Positions 7,043 to 15,694 are shown, numbered from the stretch's first letter. The stretch: DNA of 64,000 bases from Bradyrhizobium sp. LMTR 3 (GCF_001693485.1 NZ_MAXC01000043.1:310001-374000); one strand, 5' to 3'. Notes: generated by a model from the sequence alone, not told the origin. Numbers and translations are program-made.

Positions 7043-8599
7043 TCATGACTTTGCCGTCTCACCATCCCGTAGCTTGAACCGTTGAATCTTCCCCGTCGCC
7101 GTCTTCGGCAGGCTGTCCACCACGTCGATCCAGCGCGGATATTTCCATGGGCCGATCTTCTGCTTGACGTGCTCCTTCAGCGCCTCATGCAGTCCATCGG
7201 TGCTGGCGCCGGCGCGCAGCACGACGAAGGCTTTCGGCTTCAACAATCCTTCGGGATCGGCTTCGGGCACGACGGCGGCTTCGAGCACGGCCGGGTGGGT
7301 GATCAGCGCGCTCTCGACCTCGAACGGCGAGACCCAGATGCCCGAAACCTTGAACATGTCGTCGCTTCTGCCGCAGAACGTGTAACGGCCGTCGGCGTCG
7401 CGAGTGTATTTGTCGCCGGTGCGGGTCCAGTGGCCTTCGAAGGCCGCGCGGCTCTTGGCCCGCTGATTCCAGTAGCCCTCGCCGGCCGAGGGCGCATCGA
7501 CCAGCAATTCGCCGACTTCGCCATCGGCCACTTCGCTACCTGCTTCATTGACCAGCCGCACCTTGTAGCCGGGCACCGGCCGGCCGGAGGAGCCGTATTT
7601 GATGTCGCCAGGCGCATTGGACAGGAAGATGTGCAATAGCTCGGTCGAGCCGACGCCGTCGAGAATGTCGACGCCGAAGCGTGCCTTCCAGGCGTTGCCG
7701 ACCGATTCCGGCAGCGCTTCGCCGGCGGAGGTGCAGATGCGCAAGCGATTGCCGGCGCGCGCGTCCTTTAGCGTCTCGTCGTTGAGCATCGCGGCGAACA
7801 GCGTCGGCACGCCGTAAAAGATGGTCGGGTTGTACTTGTTCATCAGCGCAAACATCGCAGCCGGCGTCGGCCGTTCCGTGTGCAACACCGTGGAAGCCCC
7901 GACCGACATCGGAAACGTCAGCGCGTTGCCGAGCCCATAGGCGAAGAACAGTTTTGCCGCCGAGAGACAAACATCGTCCCCGCGAATGCCGAGCACCTGC
8001 TTGGCATAGGTTTCCGCGGTGGCGGCGAGATTGCCATGCAGGTGGCGCACGCCCTTGGGCATGCCGGTCGAGCCCGACGAATACAGCCAGAACGCCGGCT
8101 CGTCGGGATGCGTCGCCGCGGTCGCAAACGTATCGCTCTCGCGCGCGAGTTCATCGGAGAGTTTCTTGTGGCCGTGCGCGTCCTTGCCCGAAACGATGAC
8201 GTGCTCGAGGTCCGGCATCCGCGCGACGACATCCTTGATGACCGGCAGCAGCGCTTCGGAAACGAACAGCACGCGCGCGCGGCAATCTCCGAGAATGTAG
8301 GCGTACTGCTCCGACGTCAGCAGCGTATTGAGCGGCACCGGCACGACGCCGGCACGGATCGCGCCGAGAAACACCGCGGGAAAGTCCACGGTATCGAGCA
8401 TGATCATCGCCACGCGCTCTTCGCGGCGGACGCCGAGCCGGCGCAGCATGTTGGCAACGCGGCGGGTCTGCCGTTGCAGCTCGCCATAGGTGAGTTCGGT
8501 GACGGTGTCGGTAAAGGCGAGCTTGGCGCCGCGCCCCTCCTCGACATTGCGGTCGAGCAGCCAGGTCACCGCATTGTACGAACCGGACGTGCCGCTCAC
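7043..8599 (-). CDS. bclA: Benzoate-CoA ligase
   Basis: An AMP-forming acyl-CoA synthetase of 518 residues that activates benzoate to benzoyl-CoA, the entry step for the box enzymes. The adenylation P-loop is YSSGSTGMPKG (173-183), the A5 segment is GVGSTELLHIF, the A7-A8 region is TGDKYTRDADGRYTFCGRSDDM, and the C-terminal catalytic lysine is K504 in TATGKIQRFK. The aromatic-specific context KLFFAYGLGN matches benzoate/4-hydroxybenzoate-CoA ligases. It heads the leftward group and shares a 127-base divergent promoter region with boxR. A hydroxybenzoate preference cannot be excluded from sequence alone. Confidence 0.93.
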   Translation of the reverse strand: MSGTSGSYNAVTWLLDRNVEEGRGAKLAFTDTVTELTYGELQRQTRRVANMLRRLGVRREERVAMIMLDTVDFPAVFLGAIRAGVVPVPLNTLLTSEQYAYILGDCRARVLFVSEALLPVIKDVVARMPDLEHVIVSGKDAHGHKKLSDELARESDTFATAATHPDEPAFWLYSSGSTGMPKGVRHLHGNLAATAETYAKQVLGIRGDDVCLSAAKLFFAYGLGNALTFPMSVGASTVLHTERPTPAAMFALMNKYNPTIFYGVPTLFAAMLNDETLKDARAGNRLRICTSAGEALPESVGNAWKARFGVDILDGVGSTELLHIFLSNAPGDIKYGSSGRPVPGYKVRLVNEAGSEVADGEVGELLVDAPSAGEGYWNQRAKSRAAFEGHWTRTGDKYTRDADGRYTFCGRSDDMFKVSGIWVSPFEVESALITHPAVLEAAVVPEADPEGLLKPKAFVVLRAGASTDGLHEALKEHVKQKIGPWKYPRWIDVVDSLPKTATGKIQRFKLRDGETAKS

Positions 8600-8621
8600 G
8601 ACGCTTCTCCCCTGAGCTTTT

Positions 8622-8635
8622 AAGAATTATAATTC
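8622..8635. promoter_or_regulatory. AT-rich palindrome GAATTATAATTC in the bclA-boxR divergent region
   Basis: Bases 8624-8635 form a perfect 12-bp palindrome in otherwise GC-rich DNA, about 25 bases upstream of the ligase start and 90 bases upstream of boxR. The overlapping 12-mer AAGAATTATAAT (8622-8633) recurs at 20685-20696, upstream of the LIV-type binding-protein gene. It may be an operator or part of a promoter; no binding protein can be named. Confidence 0.45.
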
Positions 8636-8726
8636 ATACAAAGACACCGCCTACGCTTGCTGTCAATCCTCATCGGCATTATGTTTCCGAAATCCGTTCA
8701 CCCCGACGCAATGCCGAACGAGGGAA

Positions 8727-9632
8727 ATGACCGAGGCCAGCGACCCCGAATCCGGCTTTCTTGAGCAGCTTGGCCAGCGTGTGCGCACCATGCGCGCCCT
8801 TCGCGGCATGTCGCGAAAAGTGCTCGCAAAAGTTTCCGGAATTTCGGAGCGCTATATCGCGCAGCTCGAGAGCGGCAAGGGCAACGTCTCGATCGTGCTG
8901 CTGCGACGCGTGTCGAACGCAATGGGCGCGCATCTCGAAGACCTCATTCCCTCGGCCGAGCCCACGCCGGATTGGGCCGTGATCCGCGATCTCTTGCGCA
9001 AGGCGACGCCGGCCCAGATCGCGCAGGCCAAGGATGCGCTGGCCGGCGGCGGCCTATCGGCGCAGCGGCGGATTTCCTTTGCCGGCATCGCCCTGATCGG
9101 CCTGCGCGGCGCCGGCAAATCCACCCTCGGCAGGATGCTGGCGAAGAAGATCGGCTGGAAGTTCGTCGAGCTCAACAAGGAGGTCGAGGCGCAGAACGGC
9201 TTGTCCGTCGCCGAGATCATCGCGCTCTACGGCCAGGAAGGTTTTAGGCGCATGGAGCAGGCGGCGTTGACGCAATTGCTGGCGCGTAAAGAGTTGATGG
9301 TGCTGGCGACCGGCGGCGGCATCGTCTCCGAGCCGTTGACCTTCGACCTGATCCTGTCGTCGTTCTATACCATCTGGCTCAAGGCCGAGCCGGAAGAGCA
9401 CATGGCCCGCGTCCGCCGCCAGGGCGATTTGCGGCCGATGGCGGATGATCGCTCGGCAATGGCGGAATTGCGCAACATTCTGGTCAGCCGCGAACCGCTC
9501 TATGCGCGGGCGTCAGCCGTGGTCGATACCGCAGGGCTTTCCGTCGACGCGGCGGCAGCGCGGCTGAGCGATGCGGTCGCGCCGGTGCTGCATGACAAGC
9601 ACGCGTTCGGCCTGCGCAGCGCGGTGTCCTGA
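8727..9632 (+). CDS. boxR: Transcriptional regulator BoxR (XRE HTH fused to shikimate-kinase-like domain)
   Basis: BoxR represses aerobic benzoyl-CoA genes and responds to benzoyl-CoA in characterised bacteria. The 301-residue protein has an N-terminal XRE/Cro helix-turn-helix at about 15-72 (RGMSRKVLAKVSGISERYIAQLESG) and a C-terminal kinase-like P-loop domain starting near 118, with GLRGAGKST at 125-133 and the shikimate-kinase LATGGGIV segment. This fusion is diagnostic for the BzdR/BoxR family; the kinase-like half senses the CoA thioester rather than phosphorylating shikimate. It is transcribed away from the ligase gene, so both may be controlled from the shared intergenic region. Confidence 0.95.
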   Translation: MTEASDPESGFLEQLGQRVRTMRALRGMSRKVLAKVSGISERYIAQLESGKGNVSIVLLRRVSNAMGAHLEDLIPSAEPTPDWAVIRDLLRKATPAQIAQAKDALAGGGLSAQRRISFAGIALIGLRGAGKSTLGRMLAKKIGWKFVELNKEVEAQNGLSVAEIIALYGQEGFRRMEQAALTQLLARKELMVLATGGGIVSEPLTFDLILSSFYTIWLKAEPEEHMARVRRQGDLRPMADDRSAMAELRNILVSREPLYARASAVVDTAGLSVDAAAARLSDAVAPVLHDKHAFGLRSAVS

Positions 9633-9812
9633 TCGCTTCTACGAAACGCGCCATTCGTAAACGCCTGTTTCGGCCGGGCCGAAGGTGCGCGCTCGACGGC
9701 TGCATCCGTCGGCAAGCGCGACCGTTAACCACCGCACAAGCTTCATGCGAGCGACGGCTACAACACACGCTGAAGGAGTGTTACTAAAGCGTTAATCGCA
9801 TGGAGGACAATC

Positions 9813-10172
9813 ATGCTGGAGCGCCGTCAACACCAAAGAGCCCGTGTCTATTACGGCGGGATGGTCGCGTTCAACGCGCGCAATTCGACGCTTGCCTGTG
9901 CCGTGCGCAACTTCAGCAGGCGCGGGGCGAAGATCGAATTCGAGGAGTCGGCCATCATCCCCGACCGGATCGATTTCGAAATCGAGCGCCAGGGCCTCTC
10001 GTGCCTGGCCCGCCTCGTCTGGCGCGACCACAACGCGGCCGGGCTGGCGTTTTCAGATGTAGAAGAGAGGGGCGACGTCATTCCGCTGGAATGGGCACGC
10101 AAGCTGCGCGCGACCGAACAGGCCAACCGGCGGCTGCAGTCGCGCCTCGATCAGCTTCTGGACGAGTTCTAG
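9813..10172 (+). CDS. PilZ domain-containing protein
   Basis: A 119-residue single-domain PilZ protein, expected to bind cyclic di-GMP. The N-terminal RRQHQRARVYY (about 4-14) corresponds to the RxxxR switch motif, and NFSRRGAKIEF (33-43) corresponds to the D/NxSxxG motif. The C-terminal third is an Arg/Leu-rich helix (RRLQSRLDQLLDEF) that may dimerise. The following small membrane-protein gene starts six bases after the stop codon, so they are probably co-transcribed. The regulated process (motility, polysaccharide) is unknown. Confidence 0.87.
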   Translation: MLERRQHQRARVYYGGMVAFNARNSTLACAVRNFSRRGAKIEFEESAIIPDRIDFEIERQGLSCLARLVWRDHNAAGLAFSDVEERGDVIPLEWARKLRATEQANRRLQSRLDQLLDEF

Positions 10173-10177
10173 ATCGC

Positions 10178-10402
10178 ATGAGTACGGTTGAAGGCGAAGG
10201 CGCCCTTCTCGCTGCGGCCAAGCCGCCGAAAGTCCGACGGCGACGACTGCGCGCGATATTGCTGGCGTTGATGACGCAGTACGCGATTATCGCTGTTGTT
10301 GTCGGCCTGTCGCTCGCGGCGATGCTGCGCTATCTGGTGACGCCGCAGATCGTCGCCAAGTTCGAAGCGATCGAGGCCGCGCTCAAGCGCTTGCCGCCTT
10401 AG
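10178..10402 (+). CDS. Small single-span membrane protein
   Basis: A 74-residue protein with a very basic N-terminal stretch (KVRRRRLR) followed by one hydrophobic segment (AILLALMTQYAIIAVVVGLSL), then a short amphipathic tail. The positive residues predict the N terminus in the cytoplasm. It begins six bases after the PilZ gene and may be coupled to it. No family recognised. Confidence 0.6.
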   Translation: MSTVEGEGALLAAAKPPKVRRRRLRAILLALMTQYAIIAVVVGLSLAAMLRYLVTPQIVAKFEAIEAALKRLPP

Positions 10403-10427
10403 GACCCAGTCGCGATACTGATGGCGC

Positions 10428-10961
10428 ATGAAACTGCTTTTCCTCCATGGAGCGCCGGCGGCCGGCAAGCTGACGGTTGCGAAGGCGCTGCTCCGGATCG
10501 TTCCGGGCCGGCTGATGGACAATCACGCCGCCATCGATCTGGCGCTGACGGTCTTCGACTTCGGCGCGCCCGGATTCTGGGAGCTAGTCCATGACGTCCG
10601 GCGTTCGGCGCTCGATGCTGCCGCCGAACACGGCGTGCCGCTGCTGGTCACGACCTTCTGCTATGCTGAGCCTGAAGACCGGGAGCAATTCAACGATATC
10701 GAGGAGATCGTGCAGCGTCACGGCGGCGAATTGCTTCCAGTCTTCCTGCACTGTTCGCGCGACGAAGCGTTGCGCCGGGTCGGCCATCCCGACCGGGTCG
10801 CACGGCGCAAAATATCTTCAGGAGAACACCTGATCCGGGAGCTCGACCGCTACGACCTCACCGCAGTGCCGCGCCCCGATTGCCTCAGGCTGGATACCGG
10901 GACTATTCCGGCTGATGTGACCGCGCAGCAAATCGTGCAGCACTTTGGGCTCGATGCCTAA
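10428..10961 (+). CDS. P-loop NTPase / AAA family kinase-like protein
   Basis: A 177-residue protein with an N-terminal Walker A loop, HGAPAAGKLTVAK (about 7-19), in which the usual Ser/Thr after Lys is shifted (GKLT). The rest has the layout of small nucleoside or shikimate-type kinases: an acceptor region (DNHAAIDLA), an Arg-rich lid-like stretch (HPDRVARRKI) and a C-terminal LDTGTIPADVTAQQI typical of such folds. Substrate unknown. It stands alone, 25 bases after the small membrane protein. Confidence 0.7.
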   Translation: MKLLFLHGAPAAGKLTVAKALLRIVPGRLMDNHAAIDLALTVFDFGAPGFWELVHDVRRSALDAAAEHGVPLLVTTFCYAEPEDREQFNDIEEIVQRHGGELLPVFLHCSRDEALRRVGHPDRVARRKISSGEHLIRELDRYDLTAVPRPDCLRLDTGTIPADVTAQQIVQHFGLDA

Positions 10962-11058
10962 GGCGCACGTCGAACAGCGTGCTCGCCCTCTCCATCATCC
11001 CGAGCTGCCACCCCGGCGGCACTTCGCGCCGACCGGGTGGCTCGCAATGACGGTGGGC

Positions 11059-11547
11059 CTATCCGAGCTTCGCAAAGGCGGAGGCATGCTGAATGGTCCC
11101 CGCGGTTGTCGGAAGTTCGCTGCGTCCAAGCGGCAGGACCATCAGATGCGGTCCGGCATAAGGCGAGATGAACCCGCTCGCTTTGGCCGCATCGAATCCG
11201 AAACGCCGATAGAAAGCGGGATCGCCAAGGACGAAGATCCCGGCCCAGCCGGCGGCCTCGCTGCGGGCGATTCCCTGGCGGATCAACCGGCTGGCAAAGC
11301 CTGTCCGCCGATATTCAGGCAGTACCGCTACGGGTGCGAGCGCGAGCGCAGGAAACGGCGCTTTCATCCTTGAGAGCATGATGTGGCCAACGACCGTTCC
11401 GTCATCAACGGCAACCAGCGAGAAAACGGAGTCGCCTGCCTCGCGGAGATCATCGACCAACCGGGCCTCGGCTGACCGACCGAACGCTACTTCTTCAACG
11501 AAGCGGATCGCCGCAATGTCGCCGGGCGTTTCAGATCGGACAATCAT
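11059..11547 (-). CDS. GNAT family N-acetyltransferase
   Basis: A 162-residue GNAT acetyltransferase. The acetyl-CoA binding region is LAPVAVLPEYRRTGFASRLIRQGI, with the R/Q-x2-G-x-G/A pyrophosphate loop in YRRTGFA, followed by VLGDPAFYRRFGFDAA, a hallmark of the YhbS-like subgroup. The frame is open further upstream into the IclR gene, but the ATG at 11547 gives the normal N terminus (MIVRSETPGD). It starts four bases after the stop codon of the IclR regulator and is probably in its operon. Substrate unknown. Confidence 0.85.
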   Translation of the reverse strand: MIVRSETPGDIAAIRFVEEVAFGRSAEARLVDDLREAGDSVFSLVAVDDGTVVGHIMLSRMKAPFPALALAPVAVLPEYRRTGFASRLIRQGIARSEAAGWAGIFVLGDPAFYRRFGFDAAKASGFISPYAGPHLMVLPLGRSELPTTAGTIQHASAFAKLG

Positions 11548-11551
11548 CGCA

Positions 11552-12355
11552 TCACACCAGCATCGACTTGACCGACGACGCCGTCTCCTGCAATCGCGGC
11601 AGGAAGCGTTCGACCATCTCGGCCGAGGACACGCGGTCGACATGCGCGCCCATGTTGATGGCGGCGACGATCGCGCCGTCGTAGCGGCGGATCGGCACCG
11701 AGATCGAGCGGAAACCCGGCTCGGCTTCGCGATCGACCAGCGAATAGCCTTGCGCGCGATCGGCTATGATCGCCTTCAGCAACTTCTTCTTGTCGGTGAC
11801 GGTGAACGGCGTCAGCGGCGCAAGCTCCATCCGGTCGAGCGCGGCGGCCAGTTCGTCGTCGGCCAGCCGCGACAGCAGGACACGGCCGACCGAGGTGCAG
11901 AACGCCGGCAGCCGGTAGCCGATATCGATGCCCGACGAGAAGATTCGCGTCGGGCTGGCGCGCGCGATGAAGACGACGTCATTGCCGTCGAGGATCGCCA
12001 TCGACGATATCTCCTGCGCCTCGCTCGACAGCCTATCCAACGCCGGCTGCAGCACCGAGACGACATGGTTGGAGGCGAGATAGCTTGACGCCAGTACCAG
12101 CACGCGCGGCGTCAGGCGGAACAGCTTGCCGTCAGTTGCGACGAAGCCGGCGCGTTCGAGCGTGAAGAGGATGCGCCGCGCGGTGGCACGCGGCAGGTCG
12201 GCCGCCTTGGCGAGGTCGCTCAGCGTCATCGGCTGCCGGCTGCCGCCGAATATTTCCAGCACGCGCAGGCCGCGGTCGAGGCTTTCGATGAAATCGGTCG
12301 CACTGCGGTTGTCAGCGTCCGCCGCGCGCTTAAGCTTGGGCATCGCTGCCTCCAT
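11552..12355 (-). CDS. IclR family transcriptional regulator (PcaR/PobR-like)
   Basis: A 267-residue IclR regulator. The N-terminal winged helix-turn-helix spans about 22-80 (LRVLEIFGGSRQPMTLSDLA, ATARRILFTLERAGFV) and the C-terminal effector domain runs from about 95 (SSMAILDGNDVVFIARA, SVGRVLLSRL, GYSLVDREAEPGFRSISVPI). This subgroup usually controls protocatechuate, 4-hydroxybenzoate or related aromatic pathways. It is divergent from the Rieske oxygenase gene and a GTTC-N7-GAAC element lies between them, so it most likely controls the oxygenase/GS-like pair. An internal start at 12343 (MPKLKRA) is possible. Confidence 0.9.
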   Translation of the reverse strand: MEAAMPKLKRAADADNRSATDFIESLDRGLRVLEIFGGSRQPMTLSDLAKAADLPRATARRILFTLERAGFVATDGKLFRLTPRVLVLASSYLASNHVVSVLQPALDRLSSEAQEISSMAILDGNDVVFIARASPTRIFSSGIDIGYRLPAFCTSVGRVLLSRLADDELAAALDRMELAPLTPFTVTDKKKLLKAIIADRAQGYSLVDREAEPGFRSISVPIRRYDGAIVAAINMGAHVDRVSSAEMVERFLPRLQETASSVKSMLV

Positions 12356-12399
12356 AATCCGCTTGCCTCACGCTCAGCCTACGTTAGAATCGCACAAAA

Positions 12400-12414
12400 G
12401 TTCAATAGACGAAC
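12400..12414. promoter_or_regulatory. Candidate IclR operator GTTCAATAGACGAAC
   Basis: A 15-bp element with inverted 4-bp arms (GTTC/GAAC) lies midway in the 85-base region between the IclR gene and the Rieske gene. It resembles PcaR/PobR-type operators in having a GTTCR half site. Autoregulation plus control of the oxygenase is inferred. Confidence 0.5.
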
Positions 12415-12440
12415 AAATCCAGCCATCGGAGATCCTCGCC

Positions 12441-13799
12441 ATGATGAGCCAGGAAGCGAACGACCTGATCACCCGAACCGGGCGCAAGGACCCGTGCGGC
12501 AAACTGATGCGGATGTACTGGCAGCCGGCGGCGCTGGTCGACGAGTTGCAGGGATCGCGGCCGGTTCGTCCGGTCAAACTGCTCGGCGAAAACCTCGTGC
12601 TGTTTCGCGACGAGCAAGGGCGCTACGGCCTGATCGACCGCCGCTGCGCGCATCGCGGCGCCGACCTCGCGTTCGGGCGACTGGAGAATGGCGGGTTGCG
12701 CTGCGCCTTCCATGGCTGGCTGTTCGACGTCTCCGGCCAATGCCTGGAGACGCCAGCCGAGCCGAAGGACTCAAAGCTGTGCCAGGGCATCAAGCAGCGC
12801 TCCTACCCCGTGGTCGAGAAGAGCGGCATCCTCTGGGCTTATCTCGGCGAAGGCGAACCGCCGGCGTTTCCGGAGATCGACAGTTTTGTGGCGCCCGATA
12901 GCCATACCTTTGCGTTCAAGGGCCACATCAACTGCAACTGGCTGCAGGCGCTGGAAGTCGGCATCGATCCGGCGCACGCCTCCTTCCTGCACCGCTTCTT
13001 CGAGGACGAGGACACTTCCACCGCCTACGGCAAGCAGTTCCGCGGCGCTTCCGCCGGCAGCGACATGCCGATGACGAAGATCTTGCGCGAATACGACAAC
13101 CCGATCATCAACGTCGAACATACCGAGTATGGCCTGCGCCTGATCGCGCTGCGCGAGCTCGACGAAGAGCGCACGCATGTGCGCGTCACCAACCAGCTTT
13201 TCCCGCACGGCTTCGTCATCCCGATGAGCACGGAGATGACGATCACGCAGTGGCACGTGCCGATCGATGACGAGAACTGCTACTGGTACGCGATCTTCAC
13301 CTCTTACACGACGCCGGTCGACAAGAAGAAGATGCGCGACCAGCGTCTCGAATTGTACGAGCTGCCGGATTACAAGTCGCGCAAGAACAAGAGCAACGAT
13401 TACGGCTTCGATCCGCACGAACAGGCAACCGAGACCTATACCGGCATGGGTACCGACATCAACGTCCACGACCAGTGGGCGGTGGAATCGATGGGCCCGA
13501 TCCAGGACCGCACCAACGAGCATCTGGGACAATCGGACAAGGCGATCGTGCAATATCGCCGGCTGCTGCGGCAGGAGATCGAGAAGGTGGTCGGCGGCGA
13601 AAAGCCGATGCTGTTCCTCGACGCGGCGCATGCGCGCTCGATCCAGGGCCCTGCCACCATGGACGGCATCGGGCCCACGCAGGGCTGGGAAATCTACTGG
13701 ATGGAAATCGACGTCAAGCGCCGCCGCGGCGCGCCATGGGCCGCGCCGGTGCCGACCGAGATTGCCGGCAAGATCCGGCATTTGTCGGCGGCGGAGTAA
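12441..13799 (+). CDS. Rieske [2Fe-2S] aromatic oxygenase, terminal component (phthalate dioxygenase / LigXa-like)
   Basis: A 452-residue single-component-type oxygenase subunit. The Rieske cluster ligands are C69-x-H71 and C88-x2-H91 (CAHRGADLAFGR ... CAFHGW). The mononuclear iron site follows as D176, H179 and H184 in GIDPAHASFLH. The C-terminal part (TGMGTDINVHDQWAVESMG, RTNEHLGQSDKAI) resembles the LigXa/phthalate 4,5-dioxygenase group, which catalyses ring dihydroxylation or O-demethylation of aromatic acids. The ATG at 12441 is chosen because upstream codons overlap the divergent IclR gene. No reductase is encoded beside it. The GS-like gene downstream is on the same strand. Confidence 0.9.
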   Translation: MMSQEANDLITRTGRKDPCGKLMRMYWQPAALVDELQGSRPVRPVKLLGENLVLFRDEQGRYGLIDRRCAHRGADLAFGRLENGGLRCAFHGWLFDVSGQCLETPAEPKDSKLCQGIKQRSYPVVEKSGILWAYLGEGEPPAFPEIDSFVAPDSHTFAFKGHINCNWLQALEVGIDPAHASFLHRFFEDEDTSTAYGKQFRGASAGSDMPMTKILREYDNPIINVEHTEYGLRLIALRELDEERTHVRVTNQLFPHGFVIPMSTEMTITQWHVPIDDENCYWYAIFTSYTTPVDKKKMRDQRLELYELPDYKSRKNKSNDYGFDPHEQATETYTGMGTDINVHDQWAVESMGPIQDRTNEHLGQSDKAIVQYRRLLRQEIEKVVGGEKPMLFLDAAHARSIQGPATMDGIGPTQGWEIYWMEIDVKRRRGAPWAAPVPTEIAGKIRHLSAAE

Positions 13800-13808
13800 T
13801 TCTAGCAC

Positions 13809-13890
13809 CGTCATTCCGGGATGGTCCGAAGGACCAGACCCGGAATCTCGAGATTCCGGGTTCGATGCTGCGCATCGCCCCGGAATGACG
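13809..13890. repeat. CGTCATTCCGGG palindromic repeat between oxygenase and GS-like genes
   Basis: CGTCATTCCGGG at 13809-13820 pairs with CCCCGGAATGACG at 13878-13890, with inner inverted pairs GGTCCGAAGGACC and CGGAATCTCGAGATTCCG and a GATGCTGCGCATC hairpin. A shorter relative is at 61034-61079. It separates two genes that may be co-transcribed. Confidence 0.85.
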
Positions 13891-13895
13891 GGAAA

Positions 13896-15347
13896 ATGGG
13901 GAGTGACGCGTTGAGTTTCGTTAAACGTCACGGGCTGTGGTCGAACGAGCAGCGCGAAGCCGCGAGCCGCCTGCGCAGGATCGTCGAGGAGAAAGACCTC
14001 GAAGTCATCCGCCTGTCATTCCCCGACCAGCACGGCATCCTCCGCGGCAAGACGCTGGTCGCGAGCGAAGCGATCGCCTCGCTGGAGAGCGGCTGCTCCA
14101 TCACCACGACCATGCTCGCCAAGGACACTTCGCACAAGACGGTGTTCCCGGTGTTCACGGCCGGCGGCGGGTTCGGCATCAAGGAGATGGAAGGCGCCGC
14201 CGACGTCTTGATGGTCGCCGACCCCACAACGTTTCGGGTACTGCCATGGGCGCCGACCACCGGCTGGCTGCTGTGCGATCTCTACTTCAACGATGGCCGT
14301 CCGGTGCCGTTCGCCACGCGGCATCTCTATCGCAAGGTGATCGATCAGCTCGGACAGCGCGGCTACGATTTCGTCGCAGGCCTCGAGGTTGAATTCCATC
14401 TCTTCAAGCTCGACGACGCGCATATGACGCCGGAGGATGCCGGACAGCCGGGTCGGCCGCCATCGGTGAGCCTGCTGTCGCACGGCTACCAGTATCTCAC
14501 CGAGCAGCGCTACGACCAGATGGAGCCGGCGCTGGAGATCATCCGCCGTGACGTGCTGGCGCTCGGCCTTCCCTTACGTTCGGTCGAGGTCGAGTTCGGA
14601 CCGAGCCAGTGCGAATTCACCTTCCCGCCGACCAAAGGCCTCGCGCCCGCCGACAACATGGTGCTGTTCCGCTCGGCCGTGAAGCAGATCGCGCGCCGCC
14701 ACGGCCATCACGCGACCTTCATGTGCCGGCCTAAACTGCCCAATGTCTTCGCCTCCGGCTGGCACCTGCATCAATCGCTGGTGTCGCGCGCCAGCGGGGA
14801 GAATGCGTTCATGGCCGGCGACAAAGACGAGGTGCTGAGCCCGTTTGGACGCGCCTATCTCGCGGGACTCCTGGAGCACGCCCGGGCGTCCACCGTGTTC
14901 ACGACGCCGACCATCAACGGCTACAAGCGCTACCGCTCCTATTCGCTGGCGCCCGATCGCGCGATCTGGGGCCGCGACAACCGCGGCGTCATGATCCGCG
15001 TGCTCGGCGGTCCGGGCGATAGCGCGACACGGCTGGAAAACCGCATCGGCGAGCCCGCCGCGAATCCGTATCTTTACATGGCCTCGCAGATTCTCTCAGG
15101 CATCGACGGCGTCGACCGCGAGCTCGATCCCGGGCCGTCGGCGGATACGCCGTACGAGACCAAGGCCGCGCTATTGCCGAAGAGCTTGCGGGAAGCCGTG
15201 TTCGCGCTGCAGGACGATCCGTTCTTCCGGCAGGCGCTGGGGGCGGAGTTCGTGGACTATTACGTCCACATCAAGAACGCGGAGATCGAGCGGTTTCAGG
15301 CCGAAGTATCGGACTGGGAGCACCGCGAATATTTCGAGATGTTTTGA
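13896..15347 (+). CDS. Glutamine synthetase-like ATP-dependent amide ligase
   Basis: A 483-residue protein of the glutamine synthetase fold. Recognisable active-site segments are GLEVEFHLFK (metal-binding Glu pair), VEFGPSQCEF (position of the second metal site), ASGWHLHQSL (usually GSGxHxHxS) and ENRIGEPAANPYLYM. Several differ from housekeeping GlnA: VEFGPSQ replaces the normal APGQ-type text and ASGWH replaces GSGMH, as expected for a gamma-glutamylamide or other amide ligase rather than ammonia assimilation. An alternative TTG start at 13911 has a better ribosome-binding site (GGGGAG, seven-base spacer). The pairing with a Rieske oxygenase recalls amine activation by gamma-glutamylation, but this is inference. 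Confidence 0.85.
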   Translation: MGSDALSFVKRHGLWSNEQREAASRLRRIVEEKDLEVIRLSFPDQHGILRGKTLVASEAIASLESGCSITTTMLAKDTSHKTVFPVFTAGGGFGIKEMEGAADVLMVADPTTFRVLPWAPTTGWLLCDLYFNDGRPVPFATRHLYRKVIDQLGQRGYDFVAGLEVEFHLFKLDDAHMTPEDAGQPGRPPSVSLLSHGYQYLTEQRYDQMEPALEIIRRDVLALGLPLRSVEVEFGPSQCEFTFPPTKGLAPADNMVLFRSAVKQIARRHGHHATFMCRPKLPNVFASGWHLHQSLVSRASGENAFMAGDKDEVLSPFGRAYLAGLLEHARASTVFTTPTINGYKRYRSYSLAPDRAIWGRDNRGVMIRVLGGPGDSATRLENRIGEPAANPYLYMASQILSGIDGVDRELDPGPSADTPYETKAALLPKSLREAVFALQDDPFFRQALGAEFVDYYVHIKNAEIERFQAEVSDWEHREYFEMF

Positions 15348-15363
15348 AGGGGCGGCGCTCTCC

Positions 15364-15685
15364 CGTCGCCCCTGCGAACGCAGGGGCCCATAACCACCGC
15401 ATTTTGTCGTTGAAGCAAAGCCGTCTCGCCGTGTGCCATTTCCGCGGGCCGCGGCGTATGGGTCCTAGCGTTCGCAGGGACGACGGGGATGGAAAATTCA
15501 TCTTACCCGCAGAGCTCGCTGTCGCCACATTATCCGTCGCCCCTGCGAAAGCAGGGGCCCATAACCACCGCACTTCGTCGTTGAAGCAAAGTCGTCTCGC
15601 CGTGTGCCATTTCCGCGGGCCGCGGCGCCGCGATGAGCGCAATTGCGCTCACGCTCGGGGTCCCTGCGTTCGCAGGGACGACGGC
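15364..15685. repeat. Two direct copies of a GTCGCCCCTGCG palindromic repeat
   Basis: Copy 1 spans about 15364-15486 and copy 2 about 15535-15685. They share CCATAACCACCGCA, GTCGTTGAAGCAAAG and CGCCGTGTGCCATTTCCGCG, and each ends in a CGCAGGGACGACGG arm that pairs with its own start. Copy 2 carries an extra GAGCGCAATTGCGCTC hairpin. They fill the 347-base space between convergent genes (GS-like and livF) and no gene is seen there. Confidence 0.88.
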
Positions 15686-15694
15686 AGAGGTAGC

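Noticed and set aside
13821..13895. Upstream start of the glutamine-synthetase-like gene
   Set aside because: The region is a palindromic repeat between genes; the family's usual N terminus begins at or after 13896.
15364..15685. Direct repeats that might be a CRISPR array
   Set aside because: Only two copies, each over 100 bases, with internal palindromes and no spacers of uniform length; no cas genes nearby.
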